Assembly (NCBI RefSeq): GCF_004027225.2
Contig: NC_044296.2
Location: 4,136,796 to 4,200,795, forward strand
From: Strigops habroptila
Lineage: Eukaryota; Chordata; Aves; Psittaciformes; Psittacidae
DNA: 64,000 nt
Direction of reading: 5' to 3'
A model generated the notes under the pieces. That model did not search any database and was not told the origin of the DNA. It saw only the letters and a program-made list of their open reading frames with translations. Shown here piece after piece: positions 14,201 through 25,500 of the stretch. The translations under genes and the position numbers were made by a program. The stretch's first letter is position 1; every line of letters begins with the position of its first letter.

Positions 14201-15660
14201 GGGGCGGGTTTAGGGTGGGTTTTGTGTTTGTTTCTGAGGTGGGTGTTACTGCGGTGTGTGGCGATAGCAGTGTGGTGCCCGGGTATCCATGCACTGAGTA
14301 GCGAGGGAGCTCTCAGCAGTGTTTAATACTGGAATTCGAAGACACTTAGGGAAAAGGATAAAAAGAGCAATCCCCAGGCTCAGCCATGGGTGTTTGTGCT
14401 GGCTTAGCATATTCATCTCTGCTTTTTACACCACTGAGCAGATTTGAGAGCACTTGCTGGTATGAGTCGGGCTCCCGGAGGAATTTCCTTGGTTGTACTG
14501 TTGCTTGCTTGAGTTTTCCCTCTGGTTTTTTCTGGATTTTACCACGATGCTCTAGAATGGGTTGTACGGGGCAGGGGGGGTGTTGGGACAGTGAAACTTC
14601 TCACAAATTGTATAACCGGCTTTTCTTATTGCAACAAATCCATCTGCAGTTAGCACCGTGCTGTTGGTTGTGTATACACCCTGTACAGCCAGCAAGGCAC
14701 CTGCAGAAACCCATCCATAAACCAGCTCAGAACAAAGCATTTACTGGCTTGTAGAATTGGACTTAAAATCTGTCACTTCCCTCAAGTGGTCCCTTGTTAC
14801 CAGACAACCTGAACTCTGTAAAACCGGGTCATGCAAAGAGCAAGGAGAGGGGGAAGAATAAGCCGTGCTGCTTGTTCCTCCTTAGGGCATGATAGAGGAT
14901 TTGCATGACAGAAGCTTGCCGAAACCTTTCTTGCTTTGCCCTTAAAACTTGTTGCTGATACTTGAACCCAGAATATGTTTCTCTACTATGAGCTGGAATA
15001 CTCCTGACTGCCGTCTTGCAGTTGCAAGCTCCAGTCACAAAGCTGACATGCTGCCTCTAGATTTGGTGTTTTCACTTCTGTTCCGATGCTTGCACAAACT
15101 GTTGCTGTATGGCATGTTTCCCTTCTTACAACATGAAGGATGCTACATGCCTGTTTCATACAGGCAGGAGTACAGACTTCCTTGTTGTTGCTAGCATTTC
15201 ACAATTACTCGCTGCTTGCAACATCTCAGACTGTAATGGACTGATCCTGCAATCCAGTGTACAAATACTTACCATCTTTTGAGAAGCAAGCACAGCAAAT
15301 GCCTTTCAGAAGAGCTGTGGGCTGAAAATGGATGTTTATGGTTAGATTGGTATGCCAGTAAATGCAGGTTGAAGTGAAGCTGCTATAGAGTATTAAGTGG
15401 TTATTCAGTGCTTAAGAATAGAGGTGATACATGAAGATTTTTACAAGAGTGATCCTGGAAGGAGGATCGGAGGTATCACAAAATAAAGCCCCTGGCTTGT
15501 GAAGCACTCTGTAGCTGTGCAGGAAAGAGAACCCAGTATGACTGTACAAAAGTCATCCGTGGAAAGGAGTAGCTCAGTCCATGGTGTATTGTCAGGTGAA
15601 AGAGAAACAGCATCGACACCTTGATAGTGTATCTAGATGTAAGGATGCTTTAAAATATAG
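14201..15660. other. Intergenic DNA between SIN3B promoter and CR1 copy
   Basis: I see no gene, RNA gene or recognisable repeat here. The longest open frame (14386-14754, plus, 122 residues) has no recognisable domain and looks like chance. Confidence 0.5.
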
Positions 15661-15991
15661 CAGCCTTCCAGTAACTAAAGGGGCTACAAGAAGCCTGGAG
15701 AGGGGCTTTGGACAAGGGCCTGTAGAGACAGGCCAAGGGGAATGGCTTTAACCTGCCAGAGGGGAGACTGAGATGAGCTCTGAGGCAGAAGCTCTTCCCT
15801 GTGAGGGTGCTGAGGCGCTGGCACAGGGTGCCCAGAGAAGCTGTGGCTGCCCCATCCCTGGCAGTGTTCAAGGCCAGGTTGGACACAGGGGCTTGGAGCA
15901 ACCTGCTCTAGTGGAAGGTGTCCCTGCCCATGGCAGGAGCTGGATGAACCTCAAGGTCCCTTCCAACACAAACCAGTCTGTGGTTTTATGA
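15661..15991 (+). repeat. CR1 LINE 3' fragment
   Basis: The segment has the CR1 3' signature: 'ggggctacaagaagcctgga', 'agagaagctgtggctgccc', 'caaggtcccttccaacacaa', and an end at 'ctgtggttttatga'. It belongs to the same subfamily as the copies at 38.7 and 63.1 kb, which carry the same text on the opposite strand. It lies just below the last recognisable NWD1 remnant. Confidence 0.9.
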
Positions 15992-16138
15992 AAATCAGAC
16001 CTAGATGCTGAGAACAGCTTCCTGCGTGTCGTTTTAACCAGATGTGTCAGGATTTGGGGATTCTCTCTGGTTCCTGGGAATCCTGTCAGTTGGATCCTCC
16101 CTGACGCCTCAGGGCAGTAATTGACCATCGACACTGTT

Positions 16139-16704
16139 TTACCACTGTAGCACCTTAGAATAGCACATCTTGTGTTCCTGCTGACAGAACTCCAAGTCCC
16201 AGAGACACTGGAGGAAATCTTCGCATCCACTGAGTGCCTGCTGCTCTCTGTGGCTGCTTTCCAAAGAGGAGATCTGGCTTCTGTGACCTTCCAAAGGAAA
16301 CACTTGGGCCCGAGGGCAGTCATAAAGGAATAAGTCCTCGCTAGTTGTGCCATAGAGGACTCTGTAATCTGCAAGGATAGCACTCTGGAAATCCTAGTGC
16401 CAGGGATCTCAGTTTTAAGGGTGTAGATGTCGATCACCGGGCATGGATCTGCAGGGCTAATATCCAGCATGAGGACTAAATCATCGTATGCTATGGCAAG
16501 CTGTGTTTCCGGCTTGTTTATTGCTATGTCCTTGACTGGTTTCGGCCACTCTGGAGGTGGGATCCATGCTGGTGTCCTGCCTGGAGTTCAGTGGAAAGAC
16601 AAGAACTGTTCCAGATATAAACTCAGTGAAAAGCAGCTGGTTTTGCTCAGCTATTTTCAGGCATCTCACTTGGGCAGAGGTGTCCAGTGTGTCGCACACT
16701 TCAC
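16139..16704 (-). pseudogene. NWD1: NWD1 remnant: C-terminal WD-repeat exon with frameshifts
   Basis: After a TTTTACAG acceptor the minus strand reads GEVCDTLDTSAQVRCLKIAE to FPLNSRQDTSMDP. A second frame then gives PPEWPKPVKDIAINKPETQL to IDIYTLKTEIPG, and a third gives AILADYRVLYGTTSEDLFLY, GHRSQISSLESSH and LSGCEDFLQCLWDLEF. The last frame hits TAA at 16141-16139. All three pieces have WD-repeat character (GH, D-L-x-L-Y, LWD) and follow each other without overlap, so at least two frameshifts and one premature stop have accumulated in one exon. Confidence 0.7.
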
Positions 16705-17075
16705 CTGTAAAACAGAGGGAAATCAGCAAGACTGTCCTTACTCCAACTGCATGTGAATGTCTTCCCTCAGATGGGGCTCATGATTGGCTTCTCTTTGTGA
16801 TTATAATTTGCATATTATTCATATTTCCAATTTTCCCATGTCATAATAATAACATGTTCTAGACCAAAACTTTGGAGAGGAGATTAAAAAGCTCTCAAAG
16901 CCTGAAACGAATCTTCCTAAATCTCATGCTTAGAAAAAGCAGAATGGAGCAGACTGTGCTTGTGTGGTGCTCAGAAAGCCAACCCTCCCCCTTGCTGCCT
17001 CTGTGAGTTGTTTGATTTCTATCCTACCCCTTCTGCAGGCGTAATTTAATGCAGTATTTCTGAGATGCAGTTCAC

Positions 17076-17198
17076 CTTTTGTGCAGTTCCAGATGATGAC
17101 TTTATGTGTGTCTTCAGGTGGGGTGAAATAGACGTAGTTCCTGCCAGTTTTTCTGCTGATGATGGTCAAAGAGGTTCCACACTCCAAGGTGCAGTGCA
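17076..17198 (-). pseudogene. NWD1: NWD1 remnant: 123-base WD-repeat exon, intact-looking
   Basis: The piece is bounded by a CTCACAG acceptor and a GTGAAC donor and stays open throughout. It encodes HCTLECGTSLTIISRKTGRN and ends HKVIIWNCTKG, a WD unit. Its end phase (one base of a Gly codon) fits the start of the next remnant (GT GAA GTG), so the splice relation to the next exon survives although the gene is broken elsewhere. Confidence 0.6.
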
Positions 17199-17896
17199 CT
17201 GTGAGAGGCAGAAACCAAAGTGCAGTTGCACAGGGCCAAGAATGTTACTGGTGCTCCCGTGCCATCCAGTCAGCAACCCCTGGTCTGATAAACTCTGCAC
17301 CTGGGAAAAGTTGGGGGGAGAAGTCACCAGTGCCTGAGCTACACTTTTCTTAGTCCCATTTAAGAGGTAAAACAATATACCTTAACTAACTTGTACAGAA
17401 ACATAAGTAAGGGTAACAGCCTAATACTAGAAGGCAAAACATTACCTTCTTACCCTAAAGCAAATATTTGAAGCCCCTGGAGCCATTCAGCCCAGTTGCT
17501 TCCTTTGCTTTGAAAGATAGCTAATTAGATCCTGCATGTTTTGGACTGTACTGGTTGTTTGCCTCTTTCTTTGGCAGGAGATGGTGCTCCAATTGTGTGT
17601 TCTCTCTGGCTCCTGCTCACAGATGGGTAACAAGGCAGCTTTTAGGAGTTCAAATTTAAAACATTTCAGAAATGCAGTTGTATTTCAGGCCTCAGGCGTG
17701 CACTGGCTTGAGGCTGCCCCTCTGAATTGGTAAAGTGCTCCCCATTCAGTGTCAAAAATAAAAGGAGAACAGAAAGGCTTGAAGCAATAAAGAGAGGGGT
17801 CAATGGTCATCTTCTTTTCAGAAGTGTGGCAGTACTAGAAACATGTTCAGAACCGCAAATCCAACCCCCAGACAGGTTGCTGGGGATCTAAATGAC

Positions 17897-18268
17897 TGTG
17901 GAGAGTTTTATCGAACTCTGGATGGAAGAAAGAGGACATGATAAAATACAGCAGGTGAAGTTAGAAACAACTGGGTAATTAAAACAAGACTATATAAGGC
18001 AAGGACACTGTGTCCTTGACCAACGGGGGAGTTGGCTGCAGGCCGGAGAAGTGTTAAAAACAGGATCTGTATAACCACAAGAGTTTCAGGAACAAGGAGG
18101 TATGGGCGGGGATGACATTTAACTGTAAACCAATGATGAGCTAGCTTTTGCACTATGTATGAGGCTTATTATCATATCCATATAACCGCAGCCTGTTGAT
18201 GAAATAAACGAGACTTGCTGATCATTCCCTTGATGGTCGTGTTGCAATTTCTCCCGCCGCCTCTGACA
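17897..18268 (+). mobile_element. Solo LTR of an endogenous retrovirus (class II-like), with 6-bp target duplication
   Basis: The 372-base element begins TGTGG and ends TGACA (TG...CA). It is flanked on both sides by the same six bases, AATGAC (17891-17896 and 18269-18274). Inside are a TATATAAGG box at 17991 and an AATAAA signal at 18203-18208, both on the plus strand, giving the usual U3-R-U5 order. No internal viral genes are present, so it is a solo LTR left by recombination. Six-base duplications are typical of class II (beta/alpha-like) elements; the exact family is not recognised. The perfect duplication suggests a moderate to young age. It lies antisense in a former NWD1 intron. Confidence 0.8.
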
Positions 18269-18363
18269 AATGACTCCTTTTCTGGATCAGGGGCATGTTC
18301 TGTGAGCTGATTTGTAAGGGATGCTTCTGAGTGGGAAGTTGCCCAGCCTTCCTTCCTCCCCAC

Positions 18364-18490
18364 CTGGATAGATGCAGACTGGGAACCAGTAACAGCGATG
18401 CTGTTGCCTGCAGAGATCACTGTGTGAACCACTCCTTCATGTTCCAAATCTGCCTCCAGGAGCCTGTGGAATCCCATTGGGTCTGCCAGG
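18364..18490 (-). pseudogene. NWD1: NWD1 remnant: WD-repeat exon
   Basis: The minus strand reads FHRLLEADLEHEGVVHTVIS then AGNSIAVTGSQSASIQ, which fits a WD unit, followed by a GTGGGG donor-like site at 18363-18358. No stop interrupts this piece. The solo LTR lies about 95 bases below, in the former intron. Confidence 0.55.
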
Positions 18491-19423
18491 TACACTCACA
18501 CATACTCCTCAAAGCCTAACCCAAGAAAATGTTAGTTACTCATTTATTGAGCTGAGGAAGTCTCTAATCCCCTTCAACACCATCTCTTTACGCATGTGAT
18601 TTAATTCCTGTATCTCTTTAAATGTAAGCCCAAAGGGTAGCTTAGAAACTGTAAAACAATCATGCCATCTTAAGTCCTTTTCACTTCTTACATCTCGCTT
18701 ATTCCCTTGAGAAAGGGCTTCTGGTACACAGACAGTGTTCTGACTCTTCACAAATTGATTTTCACCCCATCTTTGTTACCCCCTTAAGCCCAATAGTTAA
18801 ATAAGGCCAGGCTAATGGGAAATTCCACGTGGTGGCCCCTTTTGAAGGACACTTGCCATGTGGAGAGCAGCTCTTACCAACACTTCCCTAAGGAATGGGT
18901 GCTATTGAACCTGCAGCAAGAATGGACTCATTTTCTGACACCATCACAAAGCAAACCCTTCCAGGAAGCTTCTCAAGCAGACTGTTTCCATCAGAAGAGA
19001 TCTACACAAGAATAAGGCAAGAGTAAGACAGGAAGTTAGGATAACTTAGCTGCCTCTCAGGAAGGAAAAAGGATAGATCAGCAGTGAAATTTAATTTGGC
19101 TGTGTGGTATTGGGCAAAGCTATGAAGTGCAGCCGGATAGAAAGTGTTATGCTTGTCCATTTGGGAACTAGGATATGGGAGTGTGAGGAGGATGCTCTAT
19201 TCAGAATGGAGAAGGCAGGCCCGTTGGTTACCAAATCTGTTGTCTGGCTCAGTAAACCTCTGGTTAAGAAAATACAAGTGAGAAAGTTGAACAGATAGAT
19301 GTGTACCATGGATAGAGATGCCCACTAAATCCCATTGTCATCTTTCCTTGCTTATGGATCAGAGCACTGGATGTTGGTGCTTCTTCCTGTAGCCCTATAG
19401 CTGGCATTTGGATCGCAGCTCAC

Positions 19424-19540
19424 CAGTGTTGCTGTTCCACGGACTCAGTGTTCCTCCTTCAGACACAGTCATGTGTCTGGAAGGTCTCATCTGGAAGAAC
19501 TCATCTGGAAGATGAGTTCTGCTGTTTCCAGGTGCCAAGC
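19424..19540 (-). pseudogene. NWD1: NWD1 remnant: WD-repeat exon end
   Basis: The minus strand reads MTVSEGGTLSPWNSNTG, the S-EGGTL-x-x-W-N turn and strand of a WD unit, ending at ACTG followed by a GTGAGC donor. The upper part is disturbed by a local duplication of a 12-base unit (see the repeat at 19497-19519), so the exon start cannot be placed. Confidence 0.5.
19497..19519. repeat. Perfect 9-bp inverted repeat within a local tandem duplication
   Basis: GAACTCATC (19497-19505) is separated by five bases from its exact complement GATGAGTTC (19511-19519). The unit TCATCTGGAAGA is also present twice in tandem, at about 19487 and 19501. It lies inside or beside a decayed NWD1 exon, and slippage is the simplest origin. 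Confidence 0.7.
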
Positions 19541-20044
19541 ACTGACCTAGCAAAGAGGTGGCAAAAGAGACAGGAGTAGGGAGGACTTGGGTAGCTTTTC
19601 TGTCTACAAGCTTCATAATTGCGCCTGTAACTTCTGAAGTTCTTGTTCTTTCAGCACATTTCACCATAAAGTATTATGTATTTGAGGAAGAATATACAAT
19701 CATGTGCCCCTCATCCACGTGAGGGTGATGTGAGGGCTGTTCTTCAGTACATGTATCCTGGATAATAAACTCTCTCTGCCAGAAATCTAATTTCAGGTGT
19801 GCAGACTGTGATCCATGGCAGCTGAAACAGCACAGGTTCCTTTTCCAAACACTTTCACACACCGCACCTCAGCTATAAAATAAGACGAGGATTCACAAAA
19901 TGAGGGATTCTCGGTGCTTTCACAAGTGGGAGACTGCTGGGAGGTGTCTTTGTGCCTACAGCTCAAGGATCACCAAGCTGGTAGAGCTCTTTTCAGACAT
20001 GGAAAGAGCTTGCTACTTATAAAATTGGAGAATGCTCCTCAGAG

Positions 20045-20162
20045 TGCCCAGGAAGGGCATGCACCATCTCAAAAACGTCCCTATTCCAGACAAGCATTGA
20101 GCCGTCCTGGGAGCCTGCCACCAGCAGCCAGTGATCAGAACTAAGTGCCATCACTGTGACAC
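20045..20162 (-). pseudogene. NWD1: NWD1 remnant: WD-repeat exon
   Basis: After an acceptor-like CTATAG the minus strand reads VTVMALSSDHWLLVAGSQDG and then SMLVWNRDVFEMVHALPGHS. This is a full WD-repeat unit: hydrophobic strand, GS-QDG turn, VWN in the WD position, then GH of the next repeat. No break is visible in this piece. The lower boundary is uncertain because no clear donor follows. Confidence 0.65.
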
Positions 20163-22404
20163 CTATAGTGATACACAAAGGGGAGAGGCTGTTCTTGATA
20201 GCATGGACAGGAAAGAGGCATTTTGAGGTTGTTGCTATGCTGTGTTTCCCCAACTGGAACCCCCCTGTGCTGTCTGAACCCCATAGTCTGTGCCCAGAGG
20301 AAGATTAGGTTCCCTCAGACATATCTAGGTCAATGTGTGCTTTTGTTGTCCTGACGACAAAATGACCCACTTTATCCTCATTTGTTGAAGCAAAAGCGAA
20401 TGGGAATGGTGCCTGACTGAGCACAAAGGCAAATGGACCTTGAGGAATCCTGCCTTTGTGCAAGCTCACAGGCAAAACTCGATTTCTACAGAAAGAGATG
20501 TTCTCTCCTCCTTGCTCTGTTTATTTATCATGTTTCTTGGATCTCATTCGTAACAGATGGATGATTAGATATATGTTAGAGCTGTATCTGTCCCCAGGAC
20601 TAATCCTACCTTTGAGGAACCCCATGAGCGTTGTGTGTAGGGCCCCACCAGGTGGTTGGAGAAATCCACACAGTGGGATGAGAACAGGATGGGGACAGAC
20701 ACTGCACCAGCTCAGGCACTGCTGGCAGAGCCTCCCCATTACCTCTGGGGAAGAAGGCACAAAGAAAAGAACACTTTTCCTCTGGTGGAAGTGTCTTGAG
20801 GGAAATCAGGCACAACTTGCACAAATATTTAATTGGTGATTTATTTACCTGTGGCTTCAACTTATGCCCCCTGGGGCTGTGTGTTTATTCTCTTTGTTCA
20901 GCAACTTTCTAAACCCAAAACAACCTGAGGAAGCAACCTGGCACTTCTGCAGGTGTCTCAGCCTCCTCTCCTCTTCTGCAAGGCTTAAAGTTCTGGGTGT
21001 GGGTTTCTGGTGGGGGCTTTCACCAAAGTGCTTCAAGGAAGCTGAGGTGGGCTGTGCCGTGGGGAGCTTTCAGGGGTTAGGAGGGATTGGAGGGATTTGA
21101 ATAGGGCAGAAGCATAGAAGAGGCATCAGCCTGCAGTGTGACACCCCACTGTGTCCCTGGTGGGTGCTATGGCATTTTCATTTCTGGTTCTTTGCATGGG
21201 GAATTTGTATTTATTCCTTAGTTACTGAGGAATAAACCTCCGCAATATTGATGTATTGTGGAGGAAGTAAGCTTGGAACAAGAGCTTCTTGCCTTGCGTG
21301 TATCTCCATCTGCCTCTTATATCTGCTAGTTAGTACATACAATATTCTGCTCTGAAGAGCCTCTGTTCAGGGCTGGACTATGTGTGTGTGCCTGCCAGGG
21401 CTCCTTTTGTCTTCTAGGGGCTACCAGCAGTTGCTGACATCTCAGCCCCATCAGCTAGCTGGTTCCTGAAGCTGCTCAGGCAGGCTGATTGCTTTTGAAC
21501 ACCACCTTTACCTGTCCAGTGGACCTTCTGAGTGTGTGTGGCCTGCTCTGCAGGTCTCACTTTAGCCATAGGGATTGGGTAAGCACTGTGGTGGTAGCAC
21601 TTACAACAAAGGTGAGACCAGCCAACAGTTTCTGACAGGCTTCGGTTTCCTCCAGAGAGAGTTGTGTGTTTCTGTGATCAGGGTCTACAAGCTCAGAAAT
21701 ACCCCATCTCACGTCAGTGGCCTGCAGAAAAATATAGTTTTAAAGGTTCTTAGTTAATGCTATTGTAAAAACAGAAAGTTAAGTCATTCTGTCATGCTTA
21801 GGTTTTAGAGCAGGCTGAACACTAATGATAACGCAGGTTTCATTGCTGGAACTGTGCAAGGGACACTGAGATGTTCAGAATGTCTCAGCAGGGATTTCTC
21901 CTGTGAAAGACTTAGGGATTTGGACCGTAGATGACCAAGTCTTTCAGGACAAGGAACCTCAACACTGTAGGTTATTTGCTGCAACATTTCAACCCTATCT
22001 TTATCATAGAAGGATCCCCCACGTTTCAATAGCCCCTTTTATGCTAGAAGTTCTGTGCAAATTAGTCTAAATGGGACTAGTTCAACTACCTCTGAAGTAT
22101 ATTCAGACAATTTATACATGGAACTTGTTTTACAATTGAATATAGAAACAAAAGGATGATGTAAATCCTCAAGTCCAGGTGCTTGAGGATGATCAGCCAC
22201 CTAACTCTTCATTGGAGAATACACAACTCAAGCATACAAAATACTTAATCCAGAAGTTGTAGGAAATCAGTACAGCAGTATTTGACTTTCAGGAGGCTTC
22301 TAAGCAGATAGAAAACCTGTGAGCATTTGGGTGGGTTTTTTTCCTCCATCACATGTATTTTGATGACCTTTGGACAGGATAGAAGAGGAAAGAAGTTGAT
22401 TTAC

Positions 22405-22521
22405 CTCCAACATTAGGCCCTGCTTCTGACAGAAGGCCTGTGCTTCTGGCCTATGCTTTCTCCAGGAGGGTCTCTCTTTCTGCATCCATGTCTGCATGGA
22501 AGGATTTGTGCAGCACACCAC
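22405..22521 (-). pseudogene. NWD1: NWD1 remnant: N-terminal exon
   Basis: The minus strand reads VCCTNPS, then in a shifted frame DMDAERETLLEKA, then back in the first frame PEAQAFCQKQGLMLE, followed by a GTAAAT donor at 22404-22399. This corresponds to the conserved segment before the NACHT domain in the NWD1/NWD2 family, from memory of the form 'ERRALLEKAYPELQ...FCQ...GL.FEVVDLRWG'. Two compensating frame changes flank the middle part, and the Tyr codon after EKA is replaced by TAGG. Confidence 0.65.
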
Positions 22522-25500
22522 AAGTTAGGAATTTGGAGCTGGGACATCTAATTGTCATTTTAGTGCTTGCACTGAAAATGCAGTTTATGTTGCTATCATC
22601 TAATCTGTGCTGAGTTTCATCTAGATGCCATTGTGGTTAAGTCTTGTAGAACTGTGGTTTCCAAATCTCTGTAGGCTTGTGCCAACGTTACTACATTACC
22701 CTTTTTTCAAGGTTCTGTTCTGGCTTGTCACACTGGGGTTTTATTTGCTAATATGAAAACTCTGGATCTGGAAATTTTGCCTTGCATAGTTCTAGAATAC
22801 AATACAGCAGCATTGATCCAGAAACATGGATTTCTTGCCTCTTGCTGTTGCAAATCCTCCATCCTATTTTAAGAGCACTCGGCCCTGCTGTTGGCCATCT
22901 CAGCAGTGATAAATACCCACAAGAAAAGGCAATTGTACCCGCAGAGAATCTTTTCATACAGAGTTAAGTCTGTGAAATTTTTATGGCCTCTTCCCCTGCT
23001 GTGCTTTTGCCAAGAGAGATTGCCAATTTCTGGAAAAATCTTTGTGGTACCTTTGAAGTGACATATTCACTGAGTTAAATCAACAGACAAGGTAAATTGA
23101 AGATAAATTGAGAAGACAAAGCAAATAGGAAGAAAAGTAAGTGCATGTATGCACACAAACACCAACATGAGTGCTCACTCCCAGCACCCACATGCACTGC
23201 CCACTGATACATGTGAGCACACACTGATACATGGTCTTATGTTCATAGATCCTTTTCACAGCTGCACAATTAAAAGACACAGGGAATATAAAGGGCATTT
23301 TTCTCCTTACGTGTTTTAATCATATGAGTTTATCATTTCTTCAGAACGGGAATATTCTCTTTATGTAAATTTATGTAAACATTTATGGCACTACATAATC
23401 ATGTGATAAGGTAGTACAAGATGGGATGCTAAAATTAGGATGGGGAATGGCTCTCTGCAGCTTTCCTTGGGACTGGTCTAAGTGAAAAGTGATCACTAAT
23501 GAAGTCTGTACCAGTGTCAGATGAGGAAAGAGCTCCCTTGGGTTAGGAATTAGCGTGTCTGCAGTGCTGTCCAACAGGCAGCAAGTGCTCTCACCATAAT
23601 ACCCCTGGAATAATTCATTAGCTCTCACCAAGGCTGCAGGAGTTACAGGAAGTCCTTGTGTCACTTTACACACCAGCCCATATGAATTCCAAACCTTACA
23701 GTGGGAGAGTGGGTTTAACTTAAAACCTTGTCCTTTGGTGCAAATCCAGCCCCATGGCACCTCCTCCATCCCCAAACTATTCCTGGAAGTACATGAGGTC
23801 TGCCACAACTTGGACAGGTGCTGTAGGCAGAAATCTTACCACTGCATGCCCACTAATTTCAGCTGGTCTGAAGTTCTTGTGCATTCCTTCCAGAAAGTGC
23901 AGCTCTGTTCGTGTAAATGCTGACCTGTCTGCTGGAATGCTGGAACAAGCAGTGTATTCATCACGTTACATCCTACCAGAGGAGATGCTGCAGTGTTTTC
24001 TTTCTTTGGAAGGCACTTTTTGTGGAATCAGAGCCTATTGAGCCCGTGTTTTCTTCTTTAAGATGGAGACAGAGTGAATGATTTTCAGAAGAAGGGGAAA
24101 CTGAGTTTTCTAATTCCTGAAAATCTGAGTCATTGCTACCCACTGCCAGTTACCGCTTTAGGAGCTCAGTCTGGCAACTGTGTCCCAGTGGGCAGAGGAA
24201 GTGGGAAATATTTGGGTATTGTCCAAGAAGAGAAGTTCTTCACAAATCTTTCTTGCTGTTACAGTGGTGGATGGGAATCAAATGTGTGTTGCCCAGGGTT
24301 TCAAGAAAGCCTGCAAACTTTGCTGTTATGGCACAGTAGTGCCTAAGACTGATTTGGCTTCACTGCGAAAGCCTAAACTAGTGCAGAATTCTGCTCTGAC
24401 ATGTTTCAAGTGCAAATTGGGTGTGACAGAATAAAGCTGTATCTAAACTGCAGCAGGTCATAGGCATCTTCACTTTGAAATGAAGCTCTAAGCTTACAGC
24501 CAAGACCAGTAGTCTCACCGCATTGTAGACTCTAGCAGAGAGAGTGCCTGATGCATTCAGCAGCTTCAGGACTTCTCAGCTTATTTACCTGGAAAAGCTG
24601 GGCTGATGAAGGTTCAGACCAGTCTGGGGGGCTGGAAAGGAAGAGGAACCATTTTTCCACAGAGAAAATCCTGGCATGTATCTGGACTGAAGCTCATGCT
24701 GCTGTCCAGGCTCCCTGAGCCCTCCTCAGCAGAGACTGCTGGTTAGAGGGGAGCTGACTAAAGGCAGTGAAGATCCAATCCCATGGCACATCCTCCATCC
24801 CAAAACCAGTCTGTGGTGCCTCTCTCCACAAAGCTGGCTTGCTCCTCTATTTGTAAGGAAAGCCTGGGAAAATTTCAGCTACTTTGAGAGGAACAGTAGG
24901 AAATGGTTGACTGTCTGCACTGAGATGTGTGAAACTTGGAGCAATCCATCTGTATTTGAAGAGGACAGATATCTCTATAGCAACCAGTGTTTGTCACTTG
25001 GGGGGTATCCCCTGGGTCTCTTTCTAAGGCACTATATGTGCTCCCTCTCAGGTGCTGTACACCTGAGGTCCCTTTGATTACTGCTTTGACTAGTTTAGAA
25101 ATAATTGTCTCTGTATTTTAGCATCATGCAAGTCTGATGGTACCGGTATCATTTATGGTTGAGTTACTCCCAGCCATTTAAAGCAGGTTTCTTTATACCA
25201 GGAAGTATGCCTATGCCCTGTCAATATTTGCCTTCTATGCAGCTGATTTACTAAAAGGTCCTTAAACTGTGAATAATAAATAGTTCCTCCTCTGTAATGA
25301 TGTTTGGACTTGGGGTACCATCCCCAAAAGAGCAGCACATGGGGAAAGATAAAAAAAATCTAATCACAAAAAACCAGCAAGTAGGTAGAAATTGAAAGGA
25401 GAGAAGAAAAGAAGACTTCCCAAGGGATACTCCAGCTGGCAGTAGAACTCCAGGGACACAAACTGTTTGGGTTTGCTCCTTGTTTTGTGTTGTATAGTGC

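Larger units (their letters stand above)
16139..22521 (-). pseudogene. NWD1: NWD1 (NACHT and WD-repeat domain) decayed gene, overall span
   Basis: Scattered minus-strand exon remnants encode a family-typical N-terminal piece (CTNP..., then PEAQAFCQKQGLMLEV) and several WD-repeat pieces in the right 5'-to-3' order. Their place between TMEM38A and SIN3B, in the same orientation, is that of human NWD1, so this is the original locus and not a retrocopy. NWD1 proteins are cytoplasmic NACHT ATPases with C-terminal WD repeats. Here the last exon needs three reading frames and then meets a stop, and the N-terminal exon needs two frame changes. I could not find the large NACHT exon between 20.2 and 22.4 kb, so it may be lost. 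Some exons still look intact with good splice sites, which suggests rather recent decay. Assembly error is unlikely to explain breaks in two distant exons. Confidence 0.75.

Noticed and set aside
18536-18751. 71-codon minus-strand frame next to the solo LTR
   Set aside because: The protein looks plausible but matches no family I know; it lies outside the LTR borders, and I cannot tie it to NWD1 or to a mobile element.
19104-19298. 64-codon plus-strand frame (LVHLGTRIWECEEDALFRME)
   Set aside because: Faintly WD-like but on the strand opposite to NWD1, with no neighbouring exons; probably chance.
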